64,000 bases of DNA from VRUE01 sp963725085. Lineage in GTDB: Bacteria > Actinomycetota > Thermoleophilia > Solirubrobacterales > 70-9. The stretch covers positions 1,054,001 through 1,118,000 of the forward strand of contig CAVRXM010000005.1 in NCBI GenBank assembly GCA_963725085.1, written 5' to 3'. The notes under the pieces were generated by a model, which was given only the letters and a program-made list of their open reading frames with translations, was not told where the DNA came from and did not search any database. Positions 1 to 10,731 of the stretch are shown here, piece after piece. A program made the position numbers and the translations under genes. Each line of letters starts with the position of its first letter. Position 1 is the stretch's first letter.

Positions 1-468
1 ACCAGGACCTTTTCGCCATCGAGGACGACGTCGTCGCCGTCGGCCTTCGCCTCCATCGTGAACGCCCCCGGCGTGAGCGGTCGTGCCGGCGTCCCAGAGC
101 GCCGGCGCGCCCCGCTTCTCACCGGCCGCGAGCGGCCGCAGGTAGCGGTCGCGCTGGTCGTCGGACCCGCAAAGGGCCAGCGCCAGGCCGACGAGCGTCG
201 TCGAGAGCAGCGGCGAGGGCGCGAGCCCGTAGCCCATCTCCTCGAACAGCACCGCGAGGTCGACGATCCCGAGTCCCTGTCCGCCCCACTCCTCCGGCAG
301 CGCCAGCCCCGGCCAGCCGAGCTCGGCCATCTCCTGCCAGTCGGACTGCTCGAATCCCTGCTCGCTCTCGGCCAGCTCTCGGATCCGCTCCGATTTGTAG
401 CGGGCGGCGAGGAAGTCCCGCGCCGTCGATTTGATCGCCTGCTGCTCGTCGGTCAGGTCGAAGTACAT
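1..468 (-). CDS. acyl-CoA dehydrogenase, N-terminal part (gene leaves the window)
   Basis: The translation from ATG at 468 begins MYFDLTDEQQAIKSTARDF and continues with LGWPGLALPEEWGGQGLG, the standard N-terminal helical domain of FAD-dependent acyl-CoA dehydrogenases, which desaturate acyl-CoA at C2-C3 in beta-oxidation. About 155 residues are present; the FAD-binding middle and C-terminal domains lie beyond base 1. Near position 78 the frame changes: the expected continuation (TPGAFTMEAKADGDDVVLDG) is read one frame away, so a one-base indel is present. The gene starts one base after the stop of the next acyl-CoA dehydrogenase, so the two are almost certainly co-transcribed and may form a heteromeric enzyme, as known for paired FadE proteins of mycobacteria (inference). 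Confidence 0.85.
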   Translation of the reverse strand, partial: MYFDLTDEQQAIKSTARDFLAARYKSERIRELAESEQGFEQSDWQEMAELGWPGLALPEEWGGQGLGIVDLAVLFEEMGYGLAPSPLLSTTLVGLALALCGSDDQRDRYLRPLAAGEKRGAPALWDAGTTAHAGGVHDGGEGRRRRRRPRWRKGPG

Positions 469-469
469 C

Positions 470-1648
470 TCAGCGCAGCCTCGGCAGGCCGAGCACCCGC
501 TCGGCGATGATGTTCTTGAGGATGTCGGTCGTCCCGCCCTCGATCGAGTTGGCGCGGGTGCGGAGGAAGGAGTACTGCCAGGCGCCGTTGGCGACGGCGT
601 GCTCGGCGCCGCGCGTGAGCTGCGCGTAGGCGCCCTCGATGTCGAGCGCGAGCTCGGCGATCCCCTGGTTGATGTCGGCCCACTGCCACTTGCCGAGCGA
701 GCCCTCGGGCCCCGGGATCCCCGACTGCATCGTCTTGGTCAGGCCGCGGTAGGCGTTCAGCCGCATCGTCTCGGCCTCGATCTGGAGCTGGGCGATGCGC
801 TGGCGGATCACCGGGTCCTCGGCGGCAACGCCGCCGTTCACCCGCGTCTCGGTCGCCAGCGTCGCCAGCCGCTTGAGGCTGTTGGAGAGCTGGGCGATCG
901 CCCCGAAGGCGAGGCCGGCGCGCTCGTTCATCAGCGTCGTGATCGCGACCGTCCAGCCGTTGCCGACGCCGCCGACGACGTTTGCGTCCGGGATCCGCGC
1001 CTCCTCGATGAAGACCTCGTTGAACTCGCCCTCGCCGGTGATCTGGACCAGCGGTTTCGCCTGGACCCCCTCCTGCTCCATGTCCATCAGGAAGTAGGTG
1101 AGGCCCTTGTGCTTGGGGGCGTCGGGGTCGGTGCGGGCGACGAGCATGCACCACTTCGCGTACTGGGCGAAGGTCGTCCAGACCTTCTGCCCTGTGACGA
1201 CCCATTCGTCGCCGTCCTTGACCGCCTTCGTCTTCAGCGAGGCGAGGTCGGAGCCGGACTCGGGCTCGGAGAAGCCCTGGCACCAGATCTCCTCGCCGGT
1301 CAGGATCGGCTCGAGGTAGCGGGCCTTCTGCTCGTCGGTCCCGTGGGCGATCACGACCGGGCCGCCCATCGCCAGGCCGAGGACGTTGGCGGGGCTCGGC
1401 GCTTCCAGGCGCGAGGCCTCGCCGACGAAGATCGCCTGCTCGATCAGGGTCGCGCCGCGGCCGCCGAACTCCTTCGGCCAGGAGATCCCGGCCCATCCCG
1501 CTTCGTGGAGCTTGCGCTGCCACTCGCGGCGAAATTCCATGACCTCCTCGAGGCCGCCGTCGGGCTCGGGCCCGGGGTGGTTCTCTTCGAGCCAGGTGCT
1601 GACCTCGTCGCGGAACTCCTGCTCGGAGGGGGAAAGGCTCAGGTCCAC
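470..1648 (-). CDS. acyl-CoA dehydrogenase
   Basis: This 392-residue protein is full length for the family. It opens MDLSLSPSEQEFRDEV, has the N-terminal motif WPKEFGGRGA, and the FAD/substrate motif WCQGFSEPESGSDLASL followed by WVVTGQKVWTTFAQYA, all typical of medium-length FadE proteins. The C-terminal SFLRTRANSIEGGTTDILKN segment carries the usual helix near the flavin. It catalyses alpha-beta dehydrogenation of an acyl-CoA and passes electrons to ETF. It lies first in a minus-strand run with another acyl-CoA dehydrogenase directly downstream, and an HD-domain gene and a thiolase upstream, which points to fatty-acid or sterol side-chain oxidation. The exact chain length cannot be read from sequence. 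Confidence 0.93.
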   Translation of the reverse strand: MDLSLSPSEQEFRDEVSTWLEENHPGPEPDGGLEEVMEFRREWQRKLHEAGWAGISWPKEFGGRGATLIEQAIFVGEASRLEAPSPANVLGLAMGGPVVIAHGTDEQKARYLEPILTGEEIWCQGFSEPESGSDLASLKTKAVKDGDEWVVTGQKVWTTFAQYAKWCMLVARTDPDAPKHKGLTYFLMDMEQEGVQAKPLVQITGEGEFNEVFIEEARIPDANVVGGVGNGWTVAITTLMNERAGLAFGAIAQLSNSLKRLATLATETRVNGGVAAEDPVIRQRIAQLQIEAETMRLNAYRGLTKTMQSGIPGPEGSLGKWQWADINQGIAELALDIEGAYAQLTRGAEHAVANGAWQYSFLRTRANSIEGGTTDILKNIIAERVLGLPRLR

Positions 1649-1700
1649 GGGCGGAGACTACCTGGCTGGCTGGCCAGGCGTTGACGCCGGAGCCTTGCTC

Positions 1701-2471
1701 TCAGCCTGTTCGAGCGGACGCCCACGGGCTCAGCTTCAGCGCCTGGCCGAAGCCGGTCCGGAACAGCGCCCCCGCACGGCAGCCCTTGACCCGCTTCCCA
1801 TGCGGCTTCATCTTCGTGTCGGCGAGCCCGTTGAAGCCGTGGCGGGGATGGCGGTCGAAGACGCGACGGGCACCGGCGCCGTCGATCTCCCAGCTGCGGA
1901 GGCCGACGACGTCGAGCGCGATCCCATCGTGGGCGAGGTACTGGAGTGCGCCCCGCTCGCGGTCGACCCAGGGGTTGATGTGGAGGCAGATCGCGTCGAG
2001 GACGTCGTGGCGCTCCTGCTCCGAGAGGGGCGAGGACTCGAGGAACCGCTCCGCCGCCTCGGCTCCGGCGATGGCGAAGCAGCGATCCGTCAGCGAGTCC
2101 ATCTCGGGAAATGCGTAGTCGTGGAACATCGTCGTCGCGAACAGCGCCTCCTCGTCGCACTCGATTCCCTCGACGACACCGAGGGCGCGGGCGAAGACGT
2201 AGGAGCGGTAGCTGTGCTCGATCACCGTCGGGCCGAGCTCAGAGCAGGCCTCGACGACCTCTTTCGCGAACGGCGTGTCGGGCGGGGTCAGCTCCGAGGG
2301 GTCGGGACCGGAGCCGCCCCTGCCGCTGCGCGAGACGATCACGCGCGGCAGCGCCTTCGCGGTCTGGAGGCAGACCGCCGCCATGAACCGCGCCTGCTCG
2401 CCGCGGCCGAGGATCCCCCTCGTCCGCCGGCCCCACTCGATCGTCCCGATATCCCCCAGCAGCCCCGGCAT
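1701..2471 (-). CDS. HD-domain hydrolase, cyanamide-hydratase-like
   Basis: The 256-residue protein carries an HD-type metal site: EHSYRSYVFARALG (first His), TTMFHDYAFP (HD pair) and CLHINPWVDRE (later His). The order and spacing resemble the cyanamide hydratase/HD family. The stretch before the HD domain (about residues 1-75) and the tail are less conserved. The start ATG at 2471 sits 12 bases after the thiolase stop, so it belongs to the same minus-strand run as the thiolase and the acyl-CoA dehydrogenases. Its substrate is unknown; a phosphohydrolase or small-nitrile/amide role is possible, and its presence in a beta-oxidation run is unexplained. Confidence 0.75.
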   Translation of the reverse strand: MPGLLGDIGTIEWGRRTRGILGRGEQARFMAAVCLQTAKALPRVIVSRSGRGGSGPDPSELTPPDTPFAKEVVEACSELGPTVIEHSYRSYVFARALGVVEGIECDEEALFATTMFHDYAFPEMDSLTDRCFAIAGAEAAERFLESSPLSEQERHDVLDAICLHINPWVDRERGALQYLAHDGIALDVVGLRSWEIDGAGARRVFDRHPRHGFNGLADTKMKPHGKRVKGCRAGALFRTGFGQALKLSPWASARTG

Positions 2472-2483
2472 CGGCGCCGGCGC

Positions 2484-3666
<1,183 letters not shown>

Positions 3667-3835
3667 TTCAAATCCTCCCGCTTCGCAGAGACCAGATATG
3701 GATGCTTGCTCGCTCCGCGCTCACGATGCCTCCGTTGGTCCACCAATGTCAGTTTCATCACAATACTCGATTGATTCGTCAATCATCCCGCGGATGAGGG
3801 GCCTCACACAGTCCCTTTTGATAGGAACCCGGGTG

Positions 3836-4669
<834 letters not shown>

Positions 4670-4692
4670 AGCCGATCCGATCCCAGGCTCAC

Positions 4693-4727
4693 ATCAAGTT
4701 GACCGTGTATTCCCTGGTCAACTTGAT
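4693..4727. promoter_or_regulatory. 12-bp perfect inverted repeat between convergent genes
   Basis: The arms ATCAAGTTGACC and GGTCAACTTGAT pair perfectly around an 11-base spacer. The element lies between the ends of the convergent hydroxyacyl-CoA dehydrogenase gene and a small minus-strand gene. The arms are AT-rich for this genome and no T-run follows, so a plain intrinsic terminator is not certain; an operator-like site is the alternative. Confidence 0.55.
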
Positions 4728-4751
4728 CGGCTGTTTGACGGGCCGCAGCGG

Positions 4752-4979
4752 CTAGCGCTTGCCGGCGAGGTCCCAGATCACGTCGGCGGGCGAGATTCCC
4801 TGGCGGCGGGCCGCCTCTTCGATCTCGGCCCACGGGAGCTCCGCCTCGGGCAGGTCGTCCCAGCGTGCCAGGTCCAGCGCCTCGACCGCTCCCTTCAGCG
4901 CCGGGCCGAGGTGCTCCTCGGAGCGAAGCAGCGCTCTCAGCACCTCAAGCTGCTTGTCGCTCAAACGCACAACCCACAT
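4752..4979 (-). CDS. small hypothetical protein (75 residues)
   Basis: From ATG at 4979 the protein begins MWVVRLSDKQLEVLRALLRS and ends SPADVIWDLAGKR. It looks helical and acidic, with two tryptophans in the second half and a possible small helix-turn-helix-like layout, but I recognise no family. The reading frame continues upstream as Arg-rich sequence that is a shadow of the neighbouring gene, so the short form is chosen. It stands alone between a convergent dehydrogenase gene and the CorC/HlyC-type gene. Confidence 0.6.
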   Translation of the reverse strand: MWVVRLSDKQLEVLRALLRSEEHLGPALKGAVEALDLARWDDLPEAELPWAEIEEAARRQGISPADVIWDLAGKR

Positions 4980-5023
4980 GCGATACCTCCAGGATCGAGC
5001 AGGACGCGGGTTGCCCGGAGAAG

Positions 5024-6349
5024 CTAGGCGCCGGGGCGGACGGAACCGGCGGCGTCGGAGGCCTGTCCGGAGCCGCTGATCCGGACCGCCTCGACCCGGT
5101 TCTCGCGCACCGACTCGACCCGGATCGTGTAGCCGTCGGCGCTGATCGTGTCGCCCCGCTTCGGCAGCCGCCCGAGCTCGGCGAAGACATAGCCGCCGAT
5201 CGAGTTGTAGGCCTCCTGGTCGGCCGGCAGCTCGATCCCGACGTCGGCGAGGTCGCCGAGCGAGACGTGGCCGCGGACGAACCACTCGCCGCCGGCCAGC
5301 CGGCGCAGCGCCGCGGCGCGCGGGTCGGTCTCGTCCTCGATCTCCCCCACCACCTCCTCGAGGATGTCCTCGACGGTAACGATCCCGACCGTCCGGCCGT
5401 ACTCGTCGACGACGACCGACATCGAGGTGCGCTGAACCTGGAGGTCGTGGAGGAGGTCATCGAGGGGCCGGGTCTCGGGGATGATCAGCGCGTCGCGGAC
5501 GACAGACTCGAGCGAGGCATCGGGGCCGTCGTTCATGTAGAGCCGGGCGAGGCTGTTGTTGTGGACGATCCCCTTGACCCGGTCCGGGTTGTCGTCCTCG
5601 ATCACCACCAGGCGGGTGTGGCCGGAGGAGACGCAGCGCCGCAGCGCGGTCTCGACGTGGTCGGAGAAGTCGATCGTCACGACCGCCGGGATCGGGGTCA
5701 TCACCGCCCGCGCGTCCTGCTCGTGGAGGTGGAAGACGCCGCCGAGCATCCCCGCCTCGCCGGGGTCGAGCGTGCCGCCGGCGCTGGAGCTGTCGATGAT
5801 CTGCTTCAGGTCCTCGGCCGAGTGCTTTTCTTCGATGTCCGTCGGGTCGACGCCGAAGAGGCGGACGACCGCGTTGGAGATTGCGCTCAGCCCCTTCGTC
5901 ACCGGGGCGGTGGCGACCCGGAACCAGTTGAGCGGCCGCGAGACCCGGCGCGCGGTCCGCTCGGCGTGCGTGATCGCGAGCATCTTCGGGACCTGCTCGC
6001 CGATGCTGATGTGGATCGCCGTCACCAGGGCGAAGGCGAACACCAGCGAGAGCGCGACCGCGACCCCGTGCGAGAGGCCACCGAAGACCGGTTCCAGGAG
6101 CTTTGCAAGCGAGGGCTCGCCGAGGAACCCGATCCCGATCGAGGCCATCGTGATCCCGACCTGGCAGGCCGAGAGCGACTCGTCGATCCGGTCGAGCTGC
6201 TCGATCACGGCCTCGGCGCCGGACTCGCCCTCCTCGGCGAGCTGCTCGATCCTGCCGCGGCGGCTGCGGACGAGCGCGAACTCGCCGGCGACGAAGAAGC
6301 CGTTGATCGCCACCAGGACGAGCAGCAGGACGAGCAGCAGGACGCTCAT
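5024..6349 (-). CDS. CNNM/CorC-HlyC family membrane protein (DUF21 + CBS + transporter-associated domain)
   Basis: The protein has 441 residues. The N-terminal DUF21 domain begins MSVLLLVLLLVLVAINGFFV and has about four membrane segments, including SLVFAFALVTAIHISIGEQV with the family motif GEQVPKMLAI. A CBS pair follows (about residues 195-330; AVMTPIPAVVTIDFSD and SVVVDEYGRTVGIVTVEDIL), then the CorC_HlyC domain with EAYNSIGGYVFAELGRLPKRGD. Such proteins act in magnesium/cobalt efflux or homeostasis; the 'hemolysin' name is historical. It is transcribed alone, with its start about 110 bases from the divergent cobalamin-binding gene. Confidence 0.92.
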   Translation of the reverse strand: MSVLLLVLLLVLVAINGFFVAGEFALVRSRRGRIEQLAEEGESGAEAVIEQLDRIDESLSACQVGITMASIGIGFLGEPSLAKLLEPVFGGLSHGVAVALSLVFAFALVTAIHISIGEQVPKMLAITHAERTARRVSRPLNWFRVATAPVTKGLSAISNAVVRLFGVDPTDIEEKHSAEDLKQIIDSSSAGGTLDPGEAGMLGGVFHLHEQDARAVMTPIPAVVTIDFSDHVETALRRCVSSGHTRLVVIEDDNPDRVKGIVHNNSLARLYMNDGPDASLESVVRDALIIPETRPLDDLLHDLQVQRTSMSVVVDEYGRTVGIVTVEDILEEVVGEIEDETDPRAAALRRLAGGEWFVRGHVSLGDLADVGIELPADQEAYNSIGGYVFAELGRLPKRGDTISADGYTIRVESVRENRVEAVRISGSGQASDAAGSVRPGA

Positions 6350-6455
6350 CGGTTATTTGACCCGGTACTTCGGGGGAGGTCGTCTTCGGCCATTCGGCCA
6401 CCGGAATATACCCGGGCCGGCCGCCGAAACGGCGCGAGTGGCATATTGGAACGCG

Positions 6456-7364
6456 ATGCGGATCGCGAGCCTGGTCCCCTCGGCGACGGAGATGCTGTTT
6501 GCGCTCGGCCTCGGCGAGAGCGTCGTGGCTGTGACACACGAGTGCGACTACCCGCCCGAGGCGCGCTCGATCCCCTTCCTGACGAGCACCGTCCTGCCGC
6601 CCGACATCGCCGCCGGCGAGATCGACGCGACCGTGAAGGCGGTCGTCGGCGAGGGCCGGGCCCTCTACGAGCTCGACGAGGAGCGGCTGGCCGAGCTCGG
6701 CCCCGACCTGATCGTCACCCAGGCCGTCTGCGACGTCTGCGCCGTCTCCTATGAGGACGTGCTGAGGGTCGCTGCGCGGCTGCCGAGCGAGCCCCACGTG
6801 CTCCAGCAGGACCCGAGCTCCCTCGCCGAGGTGCTCGAAGACGTGGTCCGGCTCGGCGAGGCGACCGGGAAGCAGCCGGAGGCTCGTGAGCTGCGGGCCG
6901 AGCTCGAGGGCCGGCTGGCGACCGTCGGCGCCGCGGTCTCCGGGGCCGGCGCGCCGCGGGTTGTCGCGCTCGAGTGGCTCGACCCGCCGTTCGTCGGCGG
7001 CCACTGGGTGCCGGAGATGGTCTCGATCGCCGGCGGCGAGGACATCGCCGGGCCGCCCGGGCTGAAGTCGCCGGAAGTGAGCTGGGGCGAGCTCTCCGGG
7101 CTGCGCCCGGACGTCGTCGTCGCGATGCCGTGTGGCTGGGGCGTCGAGGAGGCGCGCGGGCAGGTGCTCGAGCACTGGGACCGGGTCGCCGAGCTCGGCG
7201 CCCGCACCGTGTTCGCGGTCGACGCCGCGGCAACCTTCTCGCGGCCCGGGCCGCGCCTCGTCGACGGGGTCGAGCTGCTCGGCCACCTGCTCCATCCCGA
7301 CCTCGTCGACGTCCCAGGAAGCGTCGAGTTCGCCGAGGTCCGCGCGCCAATCGGCCGCGCCTAG
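6456..7364 (+). CDS. cobalamin-binding protein, BtuF-like fold
   Basis: The 302-residue product starts MRIASLVPSATEMLFALGLG and has EWLDPPFVGGHWVPEMV and AGGEDIAGPPG, motifs of the periplasmic-binding-protein-2-like cobalamin/iron-complex binding family. It has no signal peptide and no lipobox, so it is probably cytoplasmic, as in many actinobacterial relatives annotated as cobalamin-binding. There is no adjacent BtuC or BtuD. ATG at 6456 is chosen because the family motif RIASLVPSATE begins immediately after it; the upstream extension is a shadow of the divergent gene. Confidence 0.8.
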   Translation: MRIASLVPSATEMLFALGLGESVVAVTHECDYPPEARSIPFLTSTVLPPDIAAGEIDATVKAVVGEGRALYELDEERLAELGPDLIVTQAVCDVCAVSYEDVLRVAARLPSEPHVLQQDPSSLAEVLEDVVRLGEATGKQPEARELRAELEGRLATVGAAVSGAGAPRVVALEWLDPPFVGGHWVPEMVSIAGGEDIAGPPGLKSPEVSWGELSGLRPDVVVAMPCGWGVEEARGQVLEHWDRVAELGARTVFAVDAAATFSRPGPRLVDGVELLGHLLHPDLVDVPGSVEFAEVRAPIGRA

Positions 7365-7372
7365 CCCCCGGC

Positions 7373-7417
7373 TCCGGTGGGAGTTATCCCCGGATAGCGA
7401 CGGAAACTCCCACCGGA
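7373..7417 (+). terminator. hairpin after the cobalamin-binding gene
   Basis: The perfect 13-bp arms TCCGGTGGGAGTT and AACTCCCACCGGA enclose 19 bases that themselves contain the small palindrome TATCCCCGGATA. It begins nine bases after the TAG stop, as expected for a terminator, but it lacks a clear T-run. A second, longer palindrome follows 15 bases later. Confidence 0.65.
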
Positions 7418-7432
7418 ACGGCGCTCCGGCCT

Positions 7433-7477
7433 TCCGGTGTTCGAAATGTCGAATATTTCGACATTTCGAACACCGGA
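7433..7477. promoter_or_regulatory. 45-bp palindrome upstream of the GntR gene
   Basis: The arms TCCGGTGTTCGAAATGTCGA and TCGACATTTCGAACACCGGA are a perfect 20-bp inverted repeat around ATATT. It lies 49 bases before the GTG start of the GntR-type regulator. The AT-rich core inside GC-rich flanks is the form of a strong operator or cruciform. Autoregulation by the neighbouring regulator is a reasonable inference; a second terminator hairpin is the alternative. Confidence 0.6.
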
Positions 7478-7526
7478 GCGCTGTCGGGGCGTACGGTTTG
7501 GGTGTGACCGCGAGGAGAGGCAGGCG

Positions 7527-8282
7527 GTGAGCGAGGACGGGGCCGCACAGGAGGCCGTGTTCGCGCCGGTGCGGCCGCCGACGACCTTCGAGGAGACGGT
7601 CGAGCGGCTCGGCACCGCGATCCGGCTCGGGCTGCTCGCGCCGGGCAGCCGGCTGCCGCCCGAGCGCCAGCTCGCCCGCAAACTCGCGATCTCGCGCTCG
7701 ACCCTGCGCCAGGCCCTGACGACCCTGACCCAGAGCGGCCATCTGGTCTCGAGGCGGGGCCGGGCCGGCGGCACCTTCGTCGCCGAGGAGCCGCCGCTGG
7801 CAGGCGGCCCCGGCGAGCTCCTCGACGAGGCCGCCTGGGCGGTCCTCGACTACCGGGTCGCGATCGAGACCGGCTCGGTCCTGCTCGCCGCCGAGCGCTC
7901 CAACGCCGAACAGCTCTCGCGGCTCGAGGAGCTGACGGCAGGGATGGCGGGCGCCGAGGACTTCGAGGAGTACCGCCGCTTCGACATCCGCTTCCACATC
8001 GGCCTCGCCGAGGCGGCCGCGTCGCCGCGCCTGCTCACCGCGATGACCGAGGTCCAGGGCCAGATGAGCGACCTGATCTCCCTCATCGCCCACCCGACCG
8101 AGGTCCTGACCCGCTCCAACGACCAGCACCGCCAGCTGGTGATGCTGCTGCGCAGCGGCGACGCCGCCGGCGCGGTGCGGCTGCTGCGCGAGCACATCGA
8201 GGGGACCGAGCACATCATCGCCGGCCTCCTCCCGGTCCAGAGCTCGAAGGCGCTCTCAGCCCCGGACCCGCTCTCCCTCTGA
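7527..8282 (+). CDS. FadR-subfamily GntR transcriptional regulator
   Basis: The protein has 251 residues from GTG at 7527, which is preceded by GAGGAGAGG. The winged-helix N-terminus has LLAPGSRLPPERQLARKLAI and SRSTLRQALTTLTQSGHLVS, followed by the helical FCD ligand-binding domain (about residues 95-235), where RRFDIRFHIGLAEAA and DQHRQLVMLLRSGD hold the His/Asp residues that bind a metal-carboxylate effector in this family. It is transcribed toward the dimethylglycine-dehydrogenase-like gene and overlaps its end by 27 bases. It probably responds to an acidic metabolite of the neighbouring catabolic genes. Confidence 0.9.
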   Translation: MSEDGAAQEAVFAPVRPPTTFEETVERLGTAIRLGLLAPGSRLPPERQLARKLAISRSTLRQALTTLTQSGHLVSRRGRAGGTFVAEEPPLAGGPGELLDEAAWAVLDYRVAIETGSVLLAAERSNAEQLSRLEELTAGMAGAEDFEEYRRFDIRFHIGLAEAAASPRLLTAMTEVQGQMSDLISLIAHPTEVLTRSNDQHRQLVMLLRSGDAAGAVRLLREHIEGTEHIIAGLLPVQSSKALSAPDPLSL

Positions 8283-10731
8283 GTCGAAGAGCGGCTCCGA
8301 GGCGACCTCGCCCGGGACCCAGCGCCCGAAGATCTCGACCTCGACCGCGGTTCCCGGCTCCGCCCGGTCGGGCGGCAGGTAGGCGTAGGCGATCGAGCGC
8401 TCGACCGTGTAGCCGTAGCCGCCGGTCGTCACCCGGCCGACGATCTCCTCGGCGCCGCCGACCCGGACCGGCTCGTTGCCGAGCGCGATCGAGTGCGGGT
8501 CCTCGAGCGTCAGGCAGCGCAGCCGCGTCCGCGGGCCCCGCTCCTTCGCCTCGAGCGAGCGCCTCGCGGCCGATGAAGCCGCCCTCCTTGTCGAGCTTGA
8601 CGCAGAACCCGACCCCGCCCTCGTACGGGGTCTCGTCGGGGGTGATGTCGGCGCCCCAGACCCGGTAGCCCTTCTCGAGCCGCATCGAGTCGATCGCCCG
8701 GTAGCCGCCGGCGACGATCCCGTGCTCCTGGCCCGCCTCCCAGATCGCGCGCCAGAGCCCGAGCCCGTACTCGCTCGGGCAGTAGAGCTCCCAGCCGAGC
8801 TCGCCGACGTAGGTGACGCGGAGCGCCCGCACCGGGGCGTCGCCGACCGTGATCTCGCGGACCGACATGTAGGGGAAGGCCTCGTCGCCGAGGTCGTCGG
8901 GGGTGAGCGGCGCCAGCACGTCGCGCGCCCGCGGCCCCCAGATCCCGATGCAGGCCCGCTGCGAGGTGACGTCGCTGATCCGGACGCTGCCGTCGCCGGG
9001 GAGGTGGCGGCGCATCCACTCGCGGTCATGGTTGCCGAAGGCGGTGCCGGTGACGATCGAGAAGCGGTCCTCGGCGAGGCGGGCGACGGTGAAGTCGCAC
9101 TCGATCCCGCCGCGGTGGTTGAGCATCTGGGTGTAGGTGATCTTCCCCGGCTCGCGCGCGACCCGGTTGTCGCAGAGGCCTTCGAGGAACTCGGCCGCGC
9201 CGGCCCCCTCGATCTCGAGCTTCGCGAAGGAGGACTCGTCGAAGAGCCCGACCCGCTCGCGGGTGGCGCGGTGCTCGGCGCCGATCGCCGGCGACCAGTG
9301 CTGACCCGCCCAGCCCCGCGGCCGCAGCCCCTCGTCCCCCGCCGCCGCGTTCGAGTCGTACCAGTTGACCCGCTCCCAGCCCGATTTCTCGCCGAAGGCG
9401 GCCTCGTGCTCGCGGTGCCAGGCGTTGACCGGCGAGACCCGCAGCGGCCGCCCCGCCTGGCGCTCGTGGTTGGGATAGCGGATGTCGTAGTAGGTCTCGT
9501 AGGTCTCCTTGATCCGGGCGTGGGTGTAGGAGGGCGAGCGGTACTGGGCGCCGAAGCGGCGGATGTCCATCTCCCAGAGGTCGAGGCTCGGCTCGCCCTC
9601 GGCGATCCACTCCGCCATCACCTTCCCGATCCCGCCGGCTCCGGCGAGGCCGTGGGCGCAGAAGCAGGCGCAGACGAAGAAGCCGCCGACCTCGGTCTCG
9701 CCGAGGCAGAACTCGTTGTCGGGGGTGAACGCCTCGGGGCCGTTGATCAGTTTCGTCACCGTGATCTCGTCCATCACCGGGACCCGGCGTTTCGAGTTCT
9801 CGATGATCTCCTCGAAGCGCTCCCAGTCCTCTTCGAGCAGGCGGCCGTTGAAGTCGGGTGGGATCCGGTCGAGCCCGGCGGCGCCGTCGGGCATGAACGC
9901 CGGCAGGCTCTGGCGCTCGTAGCCGCCCATGATCAGGCCTCCCCCCTCCTCGCGGTAGTAGATCAGGAGGTCGGGGTCGCGCAGGGTCGGCAGCCGCCCC
10001 TCGTCGCGCTCGCGGAACGGCTGGGTGACGAGGTACTGGTGGGACATCGGGATCACCGGCACCCGCACGCCCGCCATCCGCGCGATCTCCGCCGCGTACA
10101 TGCCGCCGGCGTCGACGACGACCTCGGCCTCGATCTCGCCGCGGTCGGTCCGCACTCCGCGGACGCGGCCGTCGCGGACCTCGATCCCGGTCACCCGGGT
10201 CGAGGTGAAGGTCCGGCAGCCGCCCTGGCGGGCGCCGTCGGCGAGGGCGAAGGTGAGCTGCGAGGGGTCGATGTAGCCGTCGGTCGGCAGCCAGGCGGCG
10301 CCGAGCACGCCCTCGGTCGACATCAGCGGGAACATCTCCTTCGCCTCCTCGGCCGAGATCAGCTCGAGCGGCAGCCCGAAGGTCTTCGCCCACCCGGCCT
10401 GGCGGCGCAGCTCCTCGAGCCGCTCCTCGCTCGAGGCGAGCCGGATCCCGCCGCACTCGGTCCAGCCGGGGTCGAACTCGGACTCGTCCTTCAGCCGCCG
10501 GTAGAGGTCGACCGAGTGCATCATCATCTTCGTCAGCGAGACCGAGCCGCGGAGCTGGCCGACGAGGCCGGCCGAGTGGAAGGTCGAGCCCGAGGTGAGC
10601 TGCGAGCGCTCGAGCAGGACGACGTCGTCCCAGCCCAGCTTCGCCAGGTGGTAGGCGAGCGAGGCGCCGCCGACGCCGCCGCCGACGATCACGCAGCGGG
10701 CGCGGTCGGGGAGCTCAGCCCGCGGCGGCAC
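8256..10731 (-). CDS. dimethylglycine dehydrogenase-like FAD/GcvT protein, frameshifted near C-terminus
   Basis: After correcting a one-base insertion near 8562 the protein has about 824 residues. It starts at GTG 10731 with the FAD-binding motif CVIVGGGVGGASLAYHLAKL, then a DAO-type oxidoreductase domain (FHSAGLVGQLRGSVSLTKMM is the flavin-attachment-like region), a linker domain (PSYTHARIKETYETYYDIRY) and a GcvT/aminomethyltransferase tetrahydrofolate-binding domain (GLFDESSFAKLEIEGAGAAE; TYVGELGWELYCPSEYGLGL). The other frame gives the correct end, VGRVTTGGYGYTVERSIAYA and FDSEGERVRG. Family members demethylate N-methyl amino acids such as dimethylglycine or sarcosine, passing the carbon to tetrahydrofolate. 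The true substrate is unknown. Confidence 0.88.

Noticed and set aside
4980..5285. Longer form of the 75-residue protein
   Set aside because: The extension is Arg-rich and antisense-like relative to the CorC-type gene's frame; the ATG at 4979 gives a balanced protein.
5457..8213. A long minus-strand open frame (918 codons)
   Set aside because: It runs antisense to the cobalamin-binding and GntR genes and out of frame with the CorC-type gene; its product is Arg/Ala/Asp-rich low-complexity sequence typical of shadows in high-GC DNA.
8256..10731. Assigning the flavoenzyme as PuuB
   Set aside because: PuuB is about 430 residues without a folate domain; this protein has a GcvT half and is about 824 residues, fitting the dimethylglycine dehydrogenase family.
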